A stretch of DNA of 64,000 nucleotides, taken from contig OX336344.1 in NCBI GenBank assembly GCA_946902875.1, forward strand, positions 19,551,791 through 19,615,790. The letters run 5' to 3'. The notes under the pieces are model-generated. The model searched no databases. It had not been told where the DNA came from and worked only from the letters and a program-made list of their open reading frames with translations. Shown piece after piece: positions 1 through 9,875 of the stretch (the first letter of the stretch is position 1; the number at the start of each line of letters is the position of its first letter). The DNA comes from Nematopogon swammerdamellus (taxonomy: Eukaryota > Arthropoda > Insecta > Lepidoptera > Adelidae). The translations under genes and the position numbers were made by a program.

Positions 1-158
1 AAGCTGGGATTTTGGTAATTTTCAAAAATAAAGAAAAAAATCGTATCTCGATGCCACGTGACATCTGACAAAAGGTATCATGGGTCAAAACGTTGCAAAT
101 GACCCCACTTACCTCCAAAAAAAAATTGTCGGTCGATGTGCTGAACACCCTGTATACT
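1..158. repeat. End of a repeat entering from outside the window
   Basis: The segment ends in AACACCCTGTATA, the same terminal motif (reversed TACAGGGTGTT) that bounds the MITEs at 436 and 6631. It is probably the right end of a similar element whose left end lies before the window. No coding capacity is seen. Confidence 0.4.
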
Positions 159-159
159 G

Positions 160-215
160 CAAATTCTTCGCTCGGAATTTTTAATTTTGCTTCTCGCTAT
201 TTTATTGTGACACTA
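160..215 (-). terminator. Displaced 3' UTR / poly(A) remnant of Kazal gene 1
   Basis: This stretch resembles 23145-23210, which lies just downstream of Kazal gene 2. Both carry CTTCTCGCTATTTTATTGTG, which on the minus strand holds an AATAAA poly(A) signal (201-206 here, 23196-23201 there). It is probably the original 3' flank of Kazal gene 1, pushed about 4 kb from its stop codon by mobile-element insertions between 436 and 4375. Confidence 0.5.
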
Positions 216-435
216 ATGACGACAGAAAAATATGCCATATGCACTATTAATATTTTTTTAAATTAAACAACTACCGCATTCGTCACTGTCAGACTCTTGG
301 CACATTTAAAATCTTGTTGAAGAAACATTATCTTGTCAGTTGCTCTGTGGAATAAGGTATTATTTATGTATTTTTATGTTATTTTTATTATTATATACTC
401 GTATTTATTTGTATAAGTATGTTTTTATTTGTTTA

Positions 436-862
436 TACAGGGTGTAAAAACGGCGAGTACATTAAATTTAGGAAATGATTATTGGGATCGAGAGTAACAA
501 AAAAGTCAAATAACTTTTTTCTGAATTCCCTTTAAATAAAAAGTTGCAGTTTTCATACAAACTAATTGATTATTTTAGTGTAAAAATGATCTAATGACAA
601 CAGGGCGGCGCGGAGGGGGGAAGAGCGGGTGAGACGTGAGCGCCTCGGACGAAGGCTTTGGCGGGAGGGGCGGAGGTTGGCAGGCGGAGGGTGCGGAGCG
701 GCAACAACGCGTTAAATTACACTAGACGAAAACATACATTTGATAAATTCATATCTCGAAAACTAGACACTTTAGAGAAAATCTTTATTTGCTTTTTTGT
801 CTAGGAAAAACGTGAGGATTGCGCTGGTGAAATTAATGTACTCGCCGTTTTAACACCCTGTA
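436..862. mobile_element. MITE with ~30-bp terminal inverted repeats
   Basis: The left end TACAGGGTGTAAAAACGGCG is mirrored by CGCCGTTTTAACACCCTGTA at the right end, and the inverted match runs about 30 bp with one base difference. A TA target duplication is plausible at both ends. The 427-bp interior has a GC-rich patch (about 603-700) and no open frame, so it is a non-autonomous Tc1/mariner-style element. Confidence 0.8.
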
Positions 863-1552
863 TATTTGTATTATATACAGGGTGTCCCAGAAACCGACGA
901 TAATCCTTTAACAGGAGATAGGTCTGCTAATTACCTCTCAGAATATCTAATTTTAGGTTTAGTAAAAATGGCTTAGTTTTTGAGATATTGTCACTTTTGT
1001 AAAAATCCAAAATTTTCTCTCTCAGCTCATTTTTTTAAATGCCACAAGTACAAATGTAAGATTTTCTTAAACCTAGTTTTTGTCAAATATTCCTGAAAAG
1101 TAAGGCTTTCACACGGTATAATTTATTTTTTCATGTTCTATCCTGTTTAGCTGAAAAATGACTTAAGAGCCACATGTTAAAAAAAATTCAGCCTCATCCC
1201 TTGAGTTTCGCCCTTCGCGGTGAAAAAAAAAATTACTACACTAAAGTGGCATTATACAACAAAAATACGCCCATCTTATGTAGTTTTTAAAATGGTACAT
1301 CACTTACCGATTTGCCCAATAATTTATGAGATATTGTGATTTAACTGCAAAAAGACCTCGGAATTTGATAACTGTTCTATCAAGTACGAATTGGAATAAA
1401 ATAAACACTTGAAGTAATTGGTCTTTATTAACCTGTTAAAGTAGATGTTCAAAATGTTTACAACCTGCACAAATGCTAGCTCGACATCTTCTCACAAATG
1501 CCCGGTTGATGCGCCGAGCAAGTACTCGATGCAAGTGTAGATACGTCCACCT

Positions 1553-1709
1553 ATGCTATGTAAATAGTTTGTGTTTTCCGTCCAGTTGACTATAGTCGGC
1601 ACGACCGAAGGGAAGCACTGACGTGGCACCAAGTTCACCCGGTGTTATGGGCTGACATCACGGATGTTGTAAGTGATGTAGCCAACCATGTCAGTTTACA
1701 TAAAAAAAA
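1553..1709 (+). repeat. SINE 3' fragment (left arm of the foldback)
   Basis: It has the 3' half of the window's common SINE, from CTATGTAAATAGTTTGTG to GTCAGTTTACATAAAAAAAA, ending in an A tail. Its mirror partner is at 2470-2612. Confidence 0.8.
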
Positions 1710-2018
1710 CGTGAGCTACTGCCGTAATTCTTTCGTTGAGCTCTATCAAGTTTTCCACCGGTTTCCCGTAAACTTTTTCCTTTAAATAGCCCCAATAATA
1801 AAAATCTAACGGATTTAAATCCGGTGACCTAGACGTCCGATCCATCTGTGGGGATATGCTTGGTCTAAAAAATTACGCACTTCTCTAGCATAATGGGCTG
1901 GGTAGCCATCATTTTGCAACCACCTCCGTATAGCCAATGGTACATCTTCTAAAAGGCTCTGAAGCTCCTGTTGCAGAAACTCAAGATAATTCGCCCGTTT
2001 AAAGTCTCTACAATTCAA
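1700..2018 (-). pseudogene. Tc1/mariner transposase, C-terminal part (left arm and centre)
   Basis: The minus strand encodes FLQQELQSLLEDVPLAIRRW, a 'YPAHYAREVRNFLDQAYPHRWIGR' type segment, then RSPDLNPLDFYYWGYLKEKV in a neighbouring frame. These are the segments flanking the last two catalytic positions in an insect transposase group of the Tc1/mariner superfamily. The frame shifts near 1850 and there is no N-terminal half or start codon, so it is a degraded relic rather than a working enzyme. Confidence 0.75.
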
Positions 2019-2111
2019 CGGACGTCTTGTGGCCTCCTAGCCACTTGCATCCCCACAGATAGTCCGGACGTCTAGATCACCAGATTTAAATCCGTTAGAT
2101 TATTATTATTT

Positions 2112-2352
2112 TTTTTATGCAACCTGTCACGGTTGGCTACATCACCTACAACGTCCGTGATGTCAGCCCATAACACCGGGTGAACTAGGTGCCACGTCAG
2201 TGCTTCCCCCTTTGATCGTGCCGGCTACACTGAACTGGTCGGAAAACACAAACTATTTACATAGCCGTTTCGACCGACGTTTCATTCAGTGCGGTGGTAC
2301 CAACCCGGGCGGGTCAGACCCTACGACCAAGTAAGATTAGGAGGGAAGGGAC
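2112..2352 (-). repeat. SINE fragment inserted in the right arm
   Basis: It carries the SINE 3' region in reverse orientation with its A tail at the left. It interrupts the transposase segment of the right arm: AAATCCGTTAGAT is on one side and TTTTATTATTGGGGC on the other, whereas the left arm reads straight through. Confidence 0.8.
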
Positions 2353-2474
2353 CTAGAGATTTTTATTATTGGGGCTATTTAAAAGAAAAAGTTCACGGGA
2401 AACCGGTGGTGAACTTGATAGAGCTCAAAGAAAGAATTACGGCAGTAGCTCATGTTTTTCTTAATGTAAACTGA
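2339..2474 (+). pseudogene. Tc1/mariner transposase C-terminus (right arm)
   Basis: It encodes DFYYWGYLKEKVHGKPVVNL then LIELKERITAVAHVFLN, the mirror copy of the C-terminal segment on the minus strand near 1700-1850. Only this end of the protein remains, and it is cut off from the rest by the SINE at 2112-2352. Confidence 0.7.
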
Positions 2475-2612
2475 CATGGTTGACTAAATCACCTACAACA
2501 TCCGTGATGTCACCCCATAACACCGGGTGAACTTGGTGCCACGTCAGTGCTTCCCTTCGGTCGTGCCGACTATAGTCAACTGGACGGAAAACACAAACTA
2601 TTTACATAGCAT
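2470..2612 (-). repeat. SINE 3' fragment (right arm of the foldback)
   Basis: This is the mirror image of 1553-1709, with the same truncation point (CTATGTAAATAG next to CATAGGTGGACG). It shows that the SINE predates the inverted duplication. Confidence 0.75.
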
Positions 2613-3319
2613 AGGTGGACGTATCTGCACTTGCATCGAGTACTTGCTCGACGCATCAACCGGGCATTTGTGAGAAGATGTCGAGCTAGCATTTGTGCAG
2701 GTGGTAAACAATTTGAACATCTACTTTAACAGGTTAATAAAGACCAATTTACTTCAAGTGTTTATTTTATTCCAATTCGTACTTGGTAGAATAGTTATCA
2801 AATTCCGAGGTCTTTTTGCAGTTAAAGAACAATATCTCATAAATTATTGGGAAAATCGGTAAGGGATGTACCATTTTAAAAACTACATTAGATGAGCGTA
2901 TTTTTGTTGCATAATGCCACTTTAGTGTAGTAATATTTTTTTTTCACCGCGAAGGGCCAAACTCAAGGGGTGAGGCTGAAATTTTTTTAACATGTGGCTC
3001 TTAAGTCGTTTTTCAGCTAAACAGGATTAAACATGAAAAAAAAAATTATACCGTGTGAAAGCCTTACTTTTCAGGAATATTTGAAAAAAACTAGATTTAA
3101 GAAAATCTTACATTTGTACTTGTGGCATTTAAAAAAATGATCTGAGGGAGAAAATTTTGGATTTTTACAAAAATGACAATATCTCAAAAACTAAGCCATT
3201 TTTACTAAACCTAAAATTAGATATTCTGAGAGGTAATTAGCAACCCTATCTCCTGTTAAAGGATTATCGTCGGTTTCTGGGACACCCGTATATAATATAA
3301 TATAGGTATATTATATATA

Positions 3320-3835
3320 ATGCACTGGTAGTTAGCCAGTACAAGATTTTATACTTTTGTCATAGAGTCTATCTATTTGAATTTTGAAAGGTACCTAATC
3401 GTCGAGTGTTTCGAATGCGATTGTTTTTGTCTTGTCATGGTAGTTTTGAAGAATACTGTTTCAGTTTAGGCCGAGACGTGAAAATTATAACATGTAATAC
3501 GTAAATGTTGATCCTTCCTTCCTGGCATCGTCAAAAAGTGGTTTCATTTATATCAAATATAACAAGCAGAACTAGAAGACAACGGTGCAATATGGCACTG
3601 GCAGTTAGCCAGCGCGAGATTTAATACTTTTGCCATAGAGTCAATCTATGCTATTCAAACCAATTGATTCAAACTTCGATATTCAAATATGAATAGTTCT
3701 ATACAGTCGAATGTTTCGAATGCGAGGATTTTTGTTATGACTTTTAGCTTTCAGTTTAGGCCGAGACACGAAAATTCCAACATGTGCTTTCATCCTGATT
3801 AGATTTTGGAATCGTCCAAAAGTCTTTTATTTGAA
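3320..3835. repeat. Two-copy tandem repeat, ~270 bp
   Basis: The blocks beginning TGCACTGGTAGTTAGCCAGT (about 3321) and TGGCACTGGCAGTTAGCCAG (about 3594) are diverged direct copies that also share CAGTTTAGGCCGAGAC. No coding capacity was found and the origin is unknown. Confidence 0.65.
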
Positions 3836-3937
3836 GAGGAACTACAGGGAGAATCAGTATCATCCTGTTCAATTTATTCCTTGCCTGTAGAATGTCTGCA
3901 CTATTTGCTTGCCATATTTATTCCCCACCTTCTCTCA

Positions 3938-4376
3938 TCAGTCATCCATCACCCAAGGGTTGAGTGGGCTGTGCTGTAGAAAGAGGCGGGTAGCGGGGGA
4001 AGTGGGGGAGGGGGGGGGGGGGGGGGGTTCGTTTGGTGGTATATTCCCTCCCCGCGAAAAGGGAAGGGGGTAAGTGGGGGAGGCAAAAACTTAATTTGAC
4101 TCAGTGAGGGTTGACGGGGTGTAGGAGGGGGTGCTATGGTAAATGGGGGAGGGGGGGGGGGGGGGCTCAACTAAACCCGCTTCTTTCTACAGCGCACCCG
4201 TTGACTGAAAGAAATCACTTCAAGTGATAAGTCCGCCTTTCCACGTTACTGTTCTCTTGTTTCTGTGTGAAGTATTGTTAATTTCTATTGCTCTTCTGTA
4301 TCTTATCTTCTGTCTTGTGTATCTCTGTATGTATGTAATTTTTTTTTTGTGCAATAAAGTATTTCTATTCTATTCT
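3938..4376 (+). mobile_element. 3' end of a CR1/Rex-type LINE abutting Kazal gene 1
   Basis: It has the same 3' UTR as the longer LINE at 42490-44262: CATCACCCAA, TTGACTG, GAAATCACTT, GTGATAAGTCCGCC, then GTGCAATAAAGT and a (TTCTA)n tail. A 236-bp G-rich MITE (3964-4199) splits it. The tail ends exactly at the stop codon of Kazal gene 1. Confidence 0.8.
3964..4199. mobile_element. G-rich MITE with GTTGA target duplication
   Basis: The ends carry inverted GCTGTAGAAAGA / TCTTTCTACAGC. The element is flanked by GTTGA on both sides (3959-3963 and 4200-4204), and the uninterrupted site is seen in the related LINE tails near 24757 and 44128. It contains two long G runs (about 4009-4027 and 4146-4165), so G-quadruplex formation is possible. 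A proline-rich minus-strand frame across it is an artefact of the G runs. Confidence 0.75.
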
Positions 4377-4589
4377 AATTATAATCAGTACCCAAACATT
4401 TTCCGTCATGTAGTTTAAATGTGTCCGGGTCTCGTCCGATCTGGCAGTTCAACTCGCATTCGCTGTCGTAAGTCATTCCGTCAGAGGCGCAGACCGGGTG
4501 ATAAGCACCAATCTTGTTGCAGAGACATAATAAGTCGCGTGACTCCGCCAGTCCTGCCATTATAGCGGCACCGATCGCCATGATGAAAG
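4375..4589 (-). CDS. Kazal gene 1, exon 2: secreted Kazal-type inhibitor-like peptide
   Basis: Joined to exon 1 (6344-6359) it gives a 76-residue peptide. An N-terminal MNSKTAFIMAIGAAIMAGLA segment looks like a signal peptide and is followed by one Kazal domain. Six cysteines are seen in the order C-x1-C-x9-C-x10-C-x3-C-x15-C, with the Kazal signature VCASDGMTYDSEC. Kazal domains block serine proteases by presenting a loop; the second residue after Cys2 (P1) is Lys here, which would suit trypsin-like targets. C2-x9-C3 is two residues longer than in the other four copies. The acceptor ATAATTTTAG (ending 4590) is clear. The stop codon lies in the tail of a LINE inserted at 4376, so the native 3' UTR is missing. 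Expression is uncertain. Confidence 0.85.
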
Positions 4590-4679
4590 CTAAAATTATA
4601 AAATATTTTGTTTAATTTCGGCAGTTCTTCAATGTCAAGTACTGAGCCAAAGTTCACTAAAACACTTTTCGTTTCGTTT

Positions 4680-5009
4680 TTTAAACTGACACAGTTGGCT
4701 ACATCATCTACAACATCGGTGATGTCAGTCCATAACACCGGGTGAACTAGGTGCCATGTCGGTGCTTTCCTTCATTTAATGTCGGCTACACTGAACTGGA
4801 CGGAAAACACGAACTATTTACATAGCCGTTTCGACCAACGTTTCGCTCAGTGCGGTGGTACCAACCAGGGATAAACCCTACCACCTAGTAAGATAAGAAG
4901 GGAAGGGAACCGCGGTCAGCCTCGAGCCGTCACCTATCCAAGTACTTACCGCGCTCAGGGTTGCTTAACAACAGTCGATCGACCGCACCACTGAGCTGCC
5001 GAGGCTGAC
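4680..5009 (-). repeat. Full-length tRNA/5S-like SINE
   Basis: Read on the minus strand it opens with GTCAGCCTCGGCAGCTCAGT (A-box-like), then GTTAAGCAACCCTGAGCGCG and GTACTTGGATAGGTGAC (5S-like), then the SINE body. It ends before an A/T-rich tail near 4680. It lies in the intron of Kazal gene 1. Confidence 0.85.
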
Positions 5010-5089
5010 AAACGTGACCCCATTACCCTGATGGGGCCATAAATTAGTATCAATAATTTATTAACGACTCAATCCACAGGTGGAACAGC

Positions 5090-5525
5090 CATGTGGCAAT
5101 AGCCACAGGTGGATCAGTCAGTCAGCATGTAAGCGTCCACTGCTGGATATAAGCCTGTCCAATTTTCCTTCAGTCCTCCAGGTCTTCAGCGGTACGGAAC
5201 CACTGCCTTCCGCTGAGGTACTTGATGCCGTCGTCCCACCTGGCGGGTGGTCTTCCCACACTCCGTTTTCATGTCCACGACCGCCAGTGCAGGTCACGGT
5301 TACTCCAACGGTCGTCGTCTCTTCGGCTTACGTGTCCAACCCACTTCCACTTGAGCTTAGCCACCCGGTGTCCAATATCGAATAATTTGGTGCGTCGGCG
5401 GATTACCTCGATATTCCCAGCAATGCTCGCTCCATTGCTCACTGGGCAACTTTTAACCTTTAGACAACACCGACCGTCAGTCAGAGTCCACGTTTCACAC
5501 CCGTTCGTCATAACCCGGAGGACAC
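5090..5525 (-). pseudogene. RTE-type LINE reverse transcriptase C-terminal fragment
   Basis: The minus strand encodes MTNGCETWTLT then IRRRTKLFDIGHRVAKLKWK and a WVGHVSRR segment. This matches the region after the reverse-transcriptase core in RTE-clade elements, which are common in Lepidoptera. Frame breaks and a missing 5' part show it is dead. Confidence 0.7.
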
Positions 5526-5699
5526 AGGTGGATATTGCACTGTGGTATTACTTTTTATTTTATTTAATACGGTATGGATGGCGTACGGGGCCAAAGCGCA
5601 TGCTCCGACCAGCCAATATCACCTCCGAGAAGGTAGGTGCCATACCGGAAACTTCCCTGGATTGCTGGCTATACTGGACTGGAAGAGAACACAGCCTAG

Positions 5700-5881
5700 G
5701 TCCCTTCCCTTGCCACTTAAGGTGGTAGGCTCAAGTTGTAGCCGACTGGGTTAATAATACCACCGTACCGGATGTAATATGGCCGCATAGCAGCCATCTT
5801 ATGTACATCCAGGACGGTGGTATCAACCCAGTCGGCTACAATTTGAGCCTACCACCTAGTAAGGGGCAAGGGAAGGGACCT
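5700..5881. repeat. 67-bp-arm inverted repeat made of SINE-related sequence
   Basis: The left arm 5700-5766 (GGTCCCTTCCCTTGCC ... ATACCACCGT) is the near-perfect inverse of 5815-5881, with a 48-bp loop. The arms resemble a variant of the SINE body, so this may be two head-to-head SINE pieces. Confidence 0.75.
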
Positions 5882-6343
5882 ACAGTTTTACACCGGTTCC
5901 GAACGGTGAAGCAGCAGTTGTAGGTATGCATGTAATTTTTTTCGTTAGAAAAAATCGGTACACGCCGAACGGATTCGAACTTCGGACCTCTCGCATAAGA
6001 AGCCGATGCCCAAACCACTCTTAAAATCTCTCAACCACTCAAAATACGAGTGAAGAAACGCATTGATTAATGGCAATTGTATTTAGGTGCTAGCGTTTTT
6101 AAAACAGAATAGAGTCACATCGGGACACTCTTGCTTTTTCTTTTCAATATTGTCCGGTCACACCAAACTTGCTCGCCTATATTCAGGAACATAATATTAA
6201 GTTCGGGGCAATCCATGTTTTGCTGGCATGCAATAAATACAAATTATGAAAGAAATGCTCATTTTTTTCACTGGATTCTATAGATGCATTTTTCTGGATT
6301 AGTGTGAATTTTAAATAAAGAATAAATAACTATTAACGCTTAC

Positions 6344-6359
6344 CTGTTTTAGAATTCAT
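6344..6359 (-). CDS. Kazal gene 1, exon 1 (start of signal peptide)
   Basis: ATG AAT TCT AAA ACA G encodes MNSKT and is followed by donor GTAAGC at 6338-6343. It joins in phase 1 to the acceptor at 4590, completing an Ala codon. The intron is about 1.75 kb and contains a SINE and an RTE fragment. The same exon is seen in gene 2, and in slightly altered form in genes 3-5. Confidence 0.8.
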
Positions 6360-6399
6360 CTTTAGCTCGTTGTTGTTATACTTAGTAACGATGGAAATT

Positions 6400-6530
6400 C
6401 TACTTGAAAACTCAGAAAGGTTATCGTCAAATCGTCTTTATATTGTGTTGATAGCGAGTGCATAATTTCCCCGGATGGCTGAGCATGACGCAAAGTATTT
6501 GTCTCGGTCTTTGAATATCGTATGCACCTT
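6400..6530 (-). promoter_or_regulatory. Kazal gene 1 promoter
   Basis: A TATAAA box on the minus strand (6438-6443) lies about 80 bases upstream of the start codon. Further upstream, 6481-6507 (GAGCATGACGCAAAGTATTT GTCTCGG on the plus strand) is the motif conserved in front of all five Kazal genes. Confidence 0.65.
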
Positions 6531-6630
6531 ATTAGTGATTAGGTGTTCCCACGGCTCCTCTCGCGTTAAGTTCGTTTAATAGCAAGTCGTATTTAGGCGC
6601 AAATATTATTAGAGACTATCCCTCCTATTA

Positions 6631-7092
6631 TACAGGATGTTTCAGAATAGGCTTGAGAAACTTCAGGAATAGAAAGTACCCATTATTAGAAGACAAAAAT
6701 CCTTATCACTCAAATCGAAATACCGTATTTTTTTTTCATAGAAAAATTTAAAATTTAAACAAAAACTCGATATACTGTGAGTTTGGGAAGATTTGGCAAA
6801 AGTTCTGTTTAGGTCTAGGCAGTGAAATGCCCTAGTCTAGTCCAAAATTTAAGTGTTTGGAATTTACCTACATGCAGTTCAAATTCTACTTGTTAAGTAT
6901 GTAAGTTAGTAGTTTTATTTTTATTTAATAAAGGTGGACGTTAACCGTCCACCAAATCTCGATTAAACTATTTTCACCAAAAACTACTATAAAATGACCG
7001 AATCTGGAAAAACGTTTCAGACCTTTTCGTCTTCAAATATGGATCCGTTTCGAACCCCGAAGTAACGAAACCCTACCCTGAAACACCCTGTA
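6631..7092. mobile_element. MITE with TACAGGATGTTTCAG ends
   Basis: The left end TACAGGATGTTTCAG and right end CTGAAACACCCTGTA are inverted. The 462-bp interior is AT-rich without a usable frame. A TA target duplication is likely (TATA outside both ends). Confidence 0.75.
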
Positions 7093-7329
7093 TACGCTAA
7101 GAAAATAATAATAATATATTTCTAAAAGCTGAGCCGTCAATCGTCTCTCATGTCGCATTCTTGTTGTACAATGCTAGTTTAGAAAAATATATTATAAATT
7201 CTTCATCTGGTCGTTGGCTCTCAGCATCTTGTACTGGAACTACACCAGTCCCGTATTTTTCGATTTTACAACAATATTAATAATTTCAAAACATCTTAGA
7301 TCCTATGCACGTCGGTTGAGATTTATTTA

Positions 7330-7683
7330 TGGAAATTAACACGGTTGGCTATATCACCTACAACATCCGTGATGTGAGCCCATAACACCGGGTGAACTAG
7401 ATGCCGCGTCAGTGCTTCCCTTCATTCCATGTCGGCTACACGGAACTGAACGGAAAACATGAACTATTTGCATAGCCGTTTCGACCGACGACGTTTCATT
7501 CAGTGCGGTGGTAGATCCAACCCGGGCGGGATAAACCCTACCACCTAGCAAGGTAAGAAGGGAAGGGACCTGCAGTTCAACGTGGAATCCGAACCACGGT
7601 CAGCCTCCAACAGTCGAGCGGTCACCCATCCAAGTGCTGACCGCGCTCAGGGTATCTGAACAACAGTCGACCGACCGTACCCA
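7330..7683 (-). repeat. tRNA/5S-like SINE
   Basis: This copy is nearly complete in reverse orientation. A 5S-like GCGGTCAGCACTTGGATGGG segment (complement of 7636-7658) and the B-box-like GGTTCGGATTCC are present. The extreme 5' A-box end is lost at CCATGTT (7680). Confidence 0.8.
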
Positions 7684-7734
7684 TGTTATTTACAGGGTGC
7701 CCTCTAATAGGTGAGTCATGATCTAAGTCGTGTT

Positions 7735-8165
7735 TCGGTGTTTTGACATTGGAAATGTCTTTTCGATCGCTTCAGTTTCCAGCGAGAGTACGAATTGGCC
7801 GTGGTCTTGTGAGTTTTAAGGCTACGTGAAAAGGGAAAATTTTGGGAGTTATGATTTTTTTTAAATTTTCGTTATAACACAATTTTTCTAACTGTGCACT
7901 TAGAGCTGTCAAAGTCGTTAGGTTCTCAGCATTGAATTCACACCCCGCTTGTACTTCCTCGCCACACCGCCGACGCGAGGCCTAATCAGTACGGAGTGCT
8001 GACCGTACTGATAGGCGTGTCGTCGGAGAGGTGAGGAAGTAAGCGGGGAAGTAAGCATTCAGTGCTGATGGCTGAAAGACAAACGACTTTAGCAGCTCGA
8101 AGTGCACAGTTAAAAAAAAATGGTTAAAACACGAGTTACGTGTCGTCTTTATCTTGCAGTGTGAG
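7735..8165. repeat. Dispersed repeat with an internal 220-bp imperfect hairpin
   Basis: The segment from GACATTGGAAATGTCTTTTC resembles 60808-61270. Within it, 7885-8112 folds on itself: AACTGTGCACTTAGAGCTG near the left pairs with CAGCTCGAAGTGCACAGTT at the right, with further pairing across ACTTCCTC / GAGGAAGT. No open frame is seen. Confidence 0.55.
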
Positions 8166-8487
8166 TAGTTAAAATGGTTTTGGTGAATGCATATACTTGA
8201 AAATGGGAAATTTTAATTGTTTACATTGAAAATGTTTTTTCGGTCGCTTCAGTATAGTCCCCATTTTCGATGAGAGTTTTGAGGCTATGCGAGTGGTTGA
8301 GGGCTCAAAAGACGCGTATCGGCTACTATGGTATGGTGAATTGTTTTTTCGAAAAAGTAAAAAAATATATTTAAATGTAAAAACGTGAACCATTCTATTT
8401 TCTTTTTCGAATTAAATCTCTTATATCTCAAAAACTAAATGTGAAATGGAAAAAAAAACATTCGTCTATCGATGATGGTCCCTCAAA

Positions 8488-8657
8488 TCGATGGTTCCGG
8501 CAACAAAGGTCGTAAAAGCCATTTCGTTTCAGGCAACAAAGGTCGTAAAAGCCATTTCGTCAAAATGGCTTTTACGACATGTTGACGAAATGGCTTTTAC
8601 GACCTTTGTTGCCTGAAACGAAATGGCTTTTACGACCTTTGTTGCCGGAACCATCGA
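8488..8657. repeat. Perfect 76-bp-arm hairpin with internal repeats
   Basis: 8488-8563 is the exact inverse of 8582-8657 over 76 bp by eye, with an 18-bp spacer that repeats part of the arm. Each arm holds two copies of GGCAACAAAGGTCGTAAAAG-type sequence about 34 bp apart. A transcript from either strand would fold into a long duplex. Confidence 0.9.
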
Positions 8658-8775
8658 AATTTTTCCCATTTTCGCTGAGAGTGTGAAATCGACTTTTGGA
8701 AGTGCAACAGCAATTGTGAAAAATAAAATCACGGCTCTGCAGATCCTCGGGTGGCTTTGTAAGTTTGTTAGTTGA

Positions 8776-9465
8776 GTTCTGATGATGGAGCCGGAACGAA
8801 ACCATAGGAACTCCTAAACCACACATGATAAATCCACCGTGTTTGGGCTCGTTGGATTTTTCTTCGCAAGTACTCTAAGTCATATGTTATTTCCAGGGTC
8901 CTGATTATGGAGCCGGAAGGAAGCCATAGGAACTCCTAAACTATACATGATAAATCCACCGTGTTTGGGCTCGTTGGATTTGTCTTCGCAAGTACTCTAG
9001 TCATGTTATTTCCAGGGTCCTGATCATGGAGCCGGAAGGATGCCATAGGAACTCCTAAACTACACATGATAAATCCACCATGTTTGGGCTCGTGGGATTT
9101 TTCTTCGCAAGTACTCTTGTCATATATGATGTCCAGGGTCCTGATGATGGAGCCGGAATGAAACCATAGGAACTCCTAAACCACACATGATAAATCCATC
9201 GTGTTTGGGCTCGTTGGATTTGTCTTCGCAAGTACTGTAGTCATATGTTATTTCCAGCGTCCTGATGATGGAGCCGGAAGGAAGCCATAGGAACTCCTAA
9301 ACTACACATGATAAATCCACCATGTTTGGGCTCGTTGGATTTGTCTTCGCAAGTACTCTAGTCATGTTATTTCCAGGGTCCTGATCATGGAGCCGGAAGG
9401 ATGCCATATGATCTCCTAAACTACACATGATAAATCCAACGTGTTTGGGCCAGTGATATGCTAAA
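8776..9465. repeat. ~120-bp minisatellite, six units
   Basis: Units containing GATGATGGAGCCGGAA, CCATAGGAACTCCTAAAC, and GTGTTTGGGCTCGTTGGATT recur at about 8778, 8899, 9018, 9139, 9260 and 9379 (spacing 119-121 bp). One isolated unit is at 14757-14850. It is non-coding. Confidence 0.85.
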
Positions 9466-9469
9466 GTAA

Positions 9470-9872
9470 TATATAATTCAATGGTTTTGGTTGGGCTCGT
9501 TGGAATAGAAATATTAAAAATGTTTTTTCTACTTTACCATTTTCTAAATTCGTTTGACTATTAACCCTAACCCGACAATCGGGGTAAGCAGAGTAATCGA
9601 TGTTGTGCTGCAAGAGCTCTGGTAAATTACAGCTTAACACCGACCACCACGTTTCGCAAAGTATTTTAACAAGATTAAATCGATCAAGCAGCAAGTAAGG
9701 CACGAAGACCCACCTGCTGCATGACTCGGTGGAAGTACCGTGCCAAGGTGAGAGGTGGTGAGCCTGTCGCCCTTTAGCATGGCATCTTGTCCTTATCCCT
9801 TAGTCGCCTTTTACAACATGCACGGGGAGAGATGCAGTGGGGCTATTCTTTTTAAGTACCGAACCCACACGG
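9470..9872 (-). repeat. Dispersed repeat ending ACCGTGTGGG
   Basis: On the minus strand it starts ACCGTGTGGGTTCGGTACTT and contains GAATAGCCCCACTGCATCTC and GACTAAGGGATAAG. The same family is at 41150-41465, a piece is at 37120-37190, and its first ~90 bp heads three SINE composites (47795, 57775, 62566). The superfamily is not recognised. Confidence 0.65.
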
Positions 9873-9875
9873 TAC

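Larger units (their letters stand above)
876..3290. mobile_element. Folded-back Tc1/mariner-type element (long inverted repeat)
   Basis: The element opens with TACAGGGTGTCCCAGAAACC and closes with its inverse. The inverted match extends through almost a whole arm on each side (about 876-1853 and 2046-3290) around a ~190-bp unique centre. Both arms carry the same C-terminal transposase segment, on opposite strands, and the same SINE fragment at mirrored positions (1553-1709 and 2470-2612), so the arms arose by inverted duplication after that SINE was in place. A further SINE (2112-2352) sits only in the right arm. Confidence 0.85.

Noticed and set aside
3949..4170. Proline-rich minus-strand frame
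   Set aside because: It is the reverse reading of G runs in the MITE, with no homology-like segments.
4690..5010. True 5S rRNA gene
   Set aside because: Only about 45 nt of the 5S control region is recognisable; the ends of 5S rRNA are absent.
5222..5728. 168-codon plus-strand frame as a host gene
   Set aside because: It is antisense to an RTE fragment and runs into SINE-like sequence; there is no domain.
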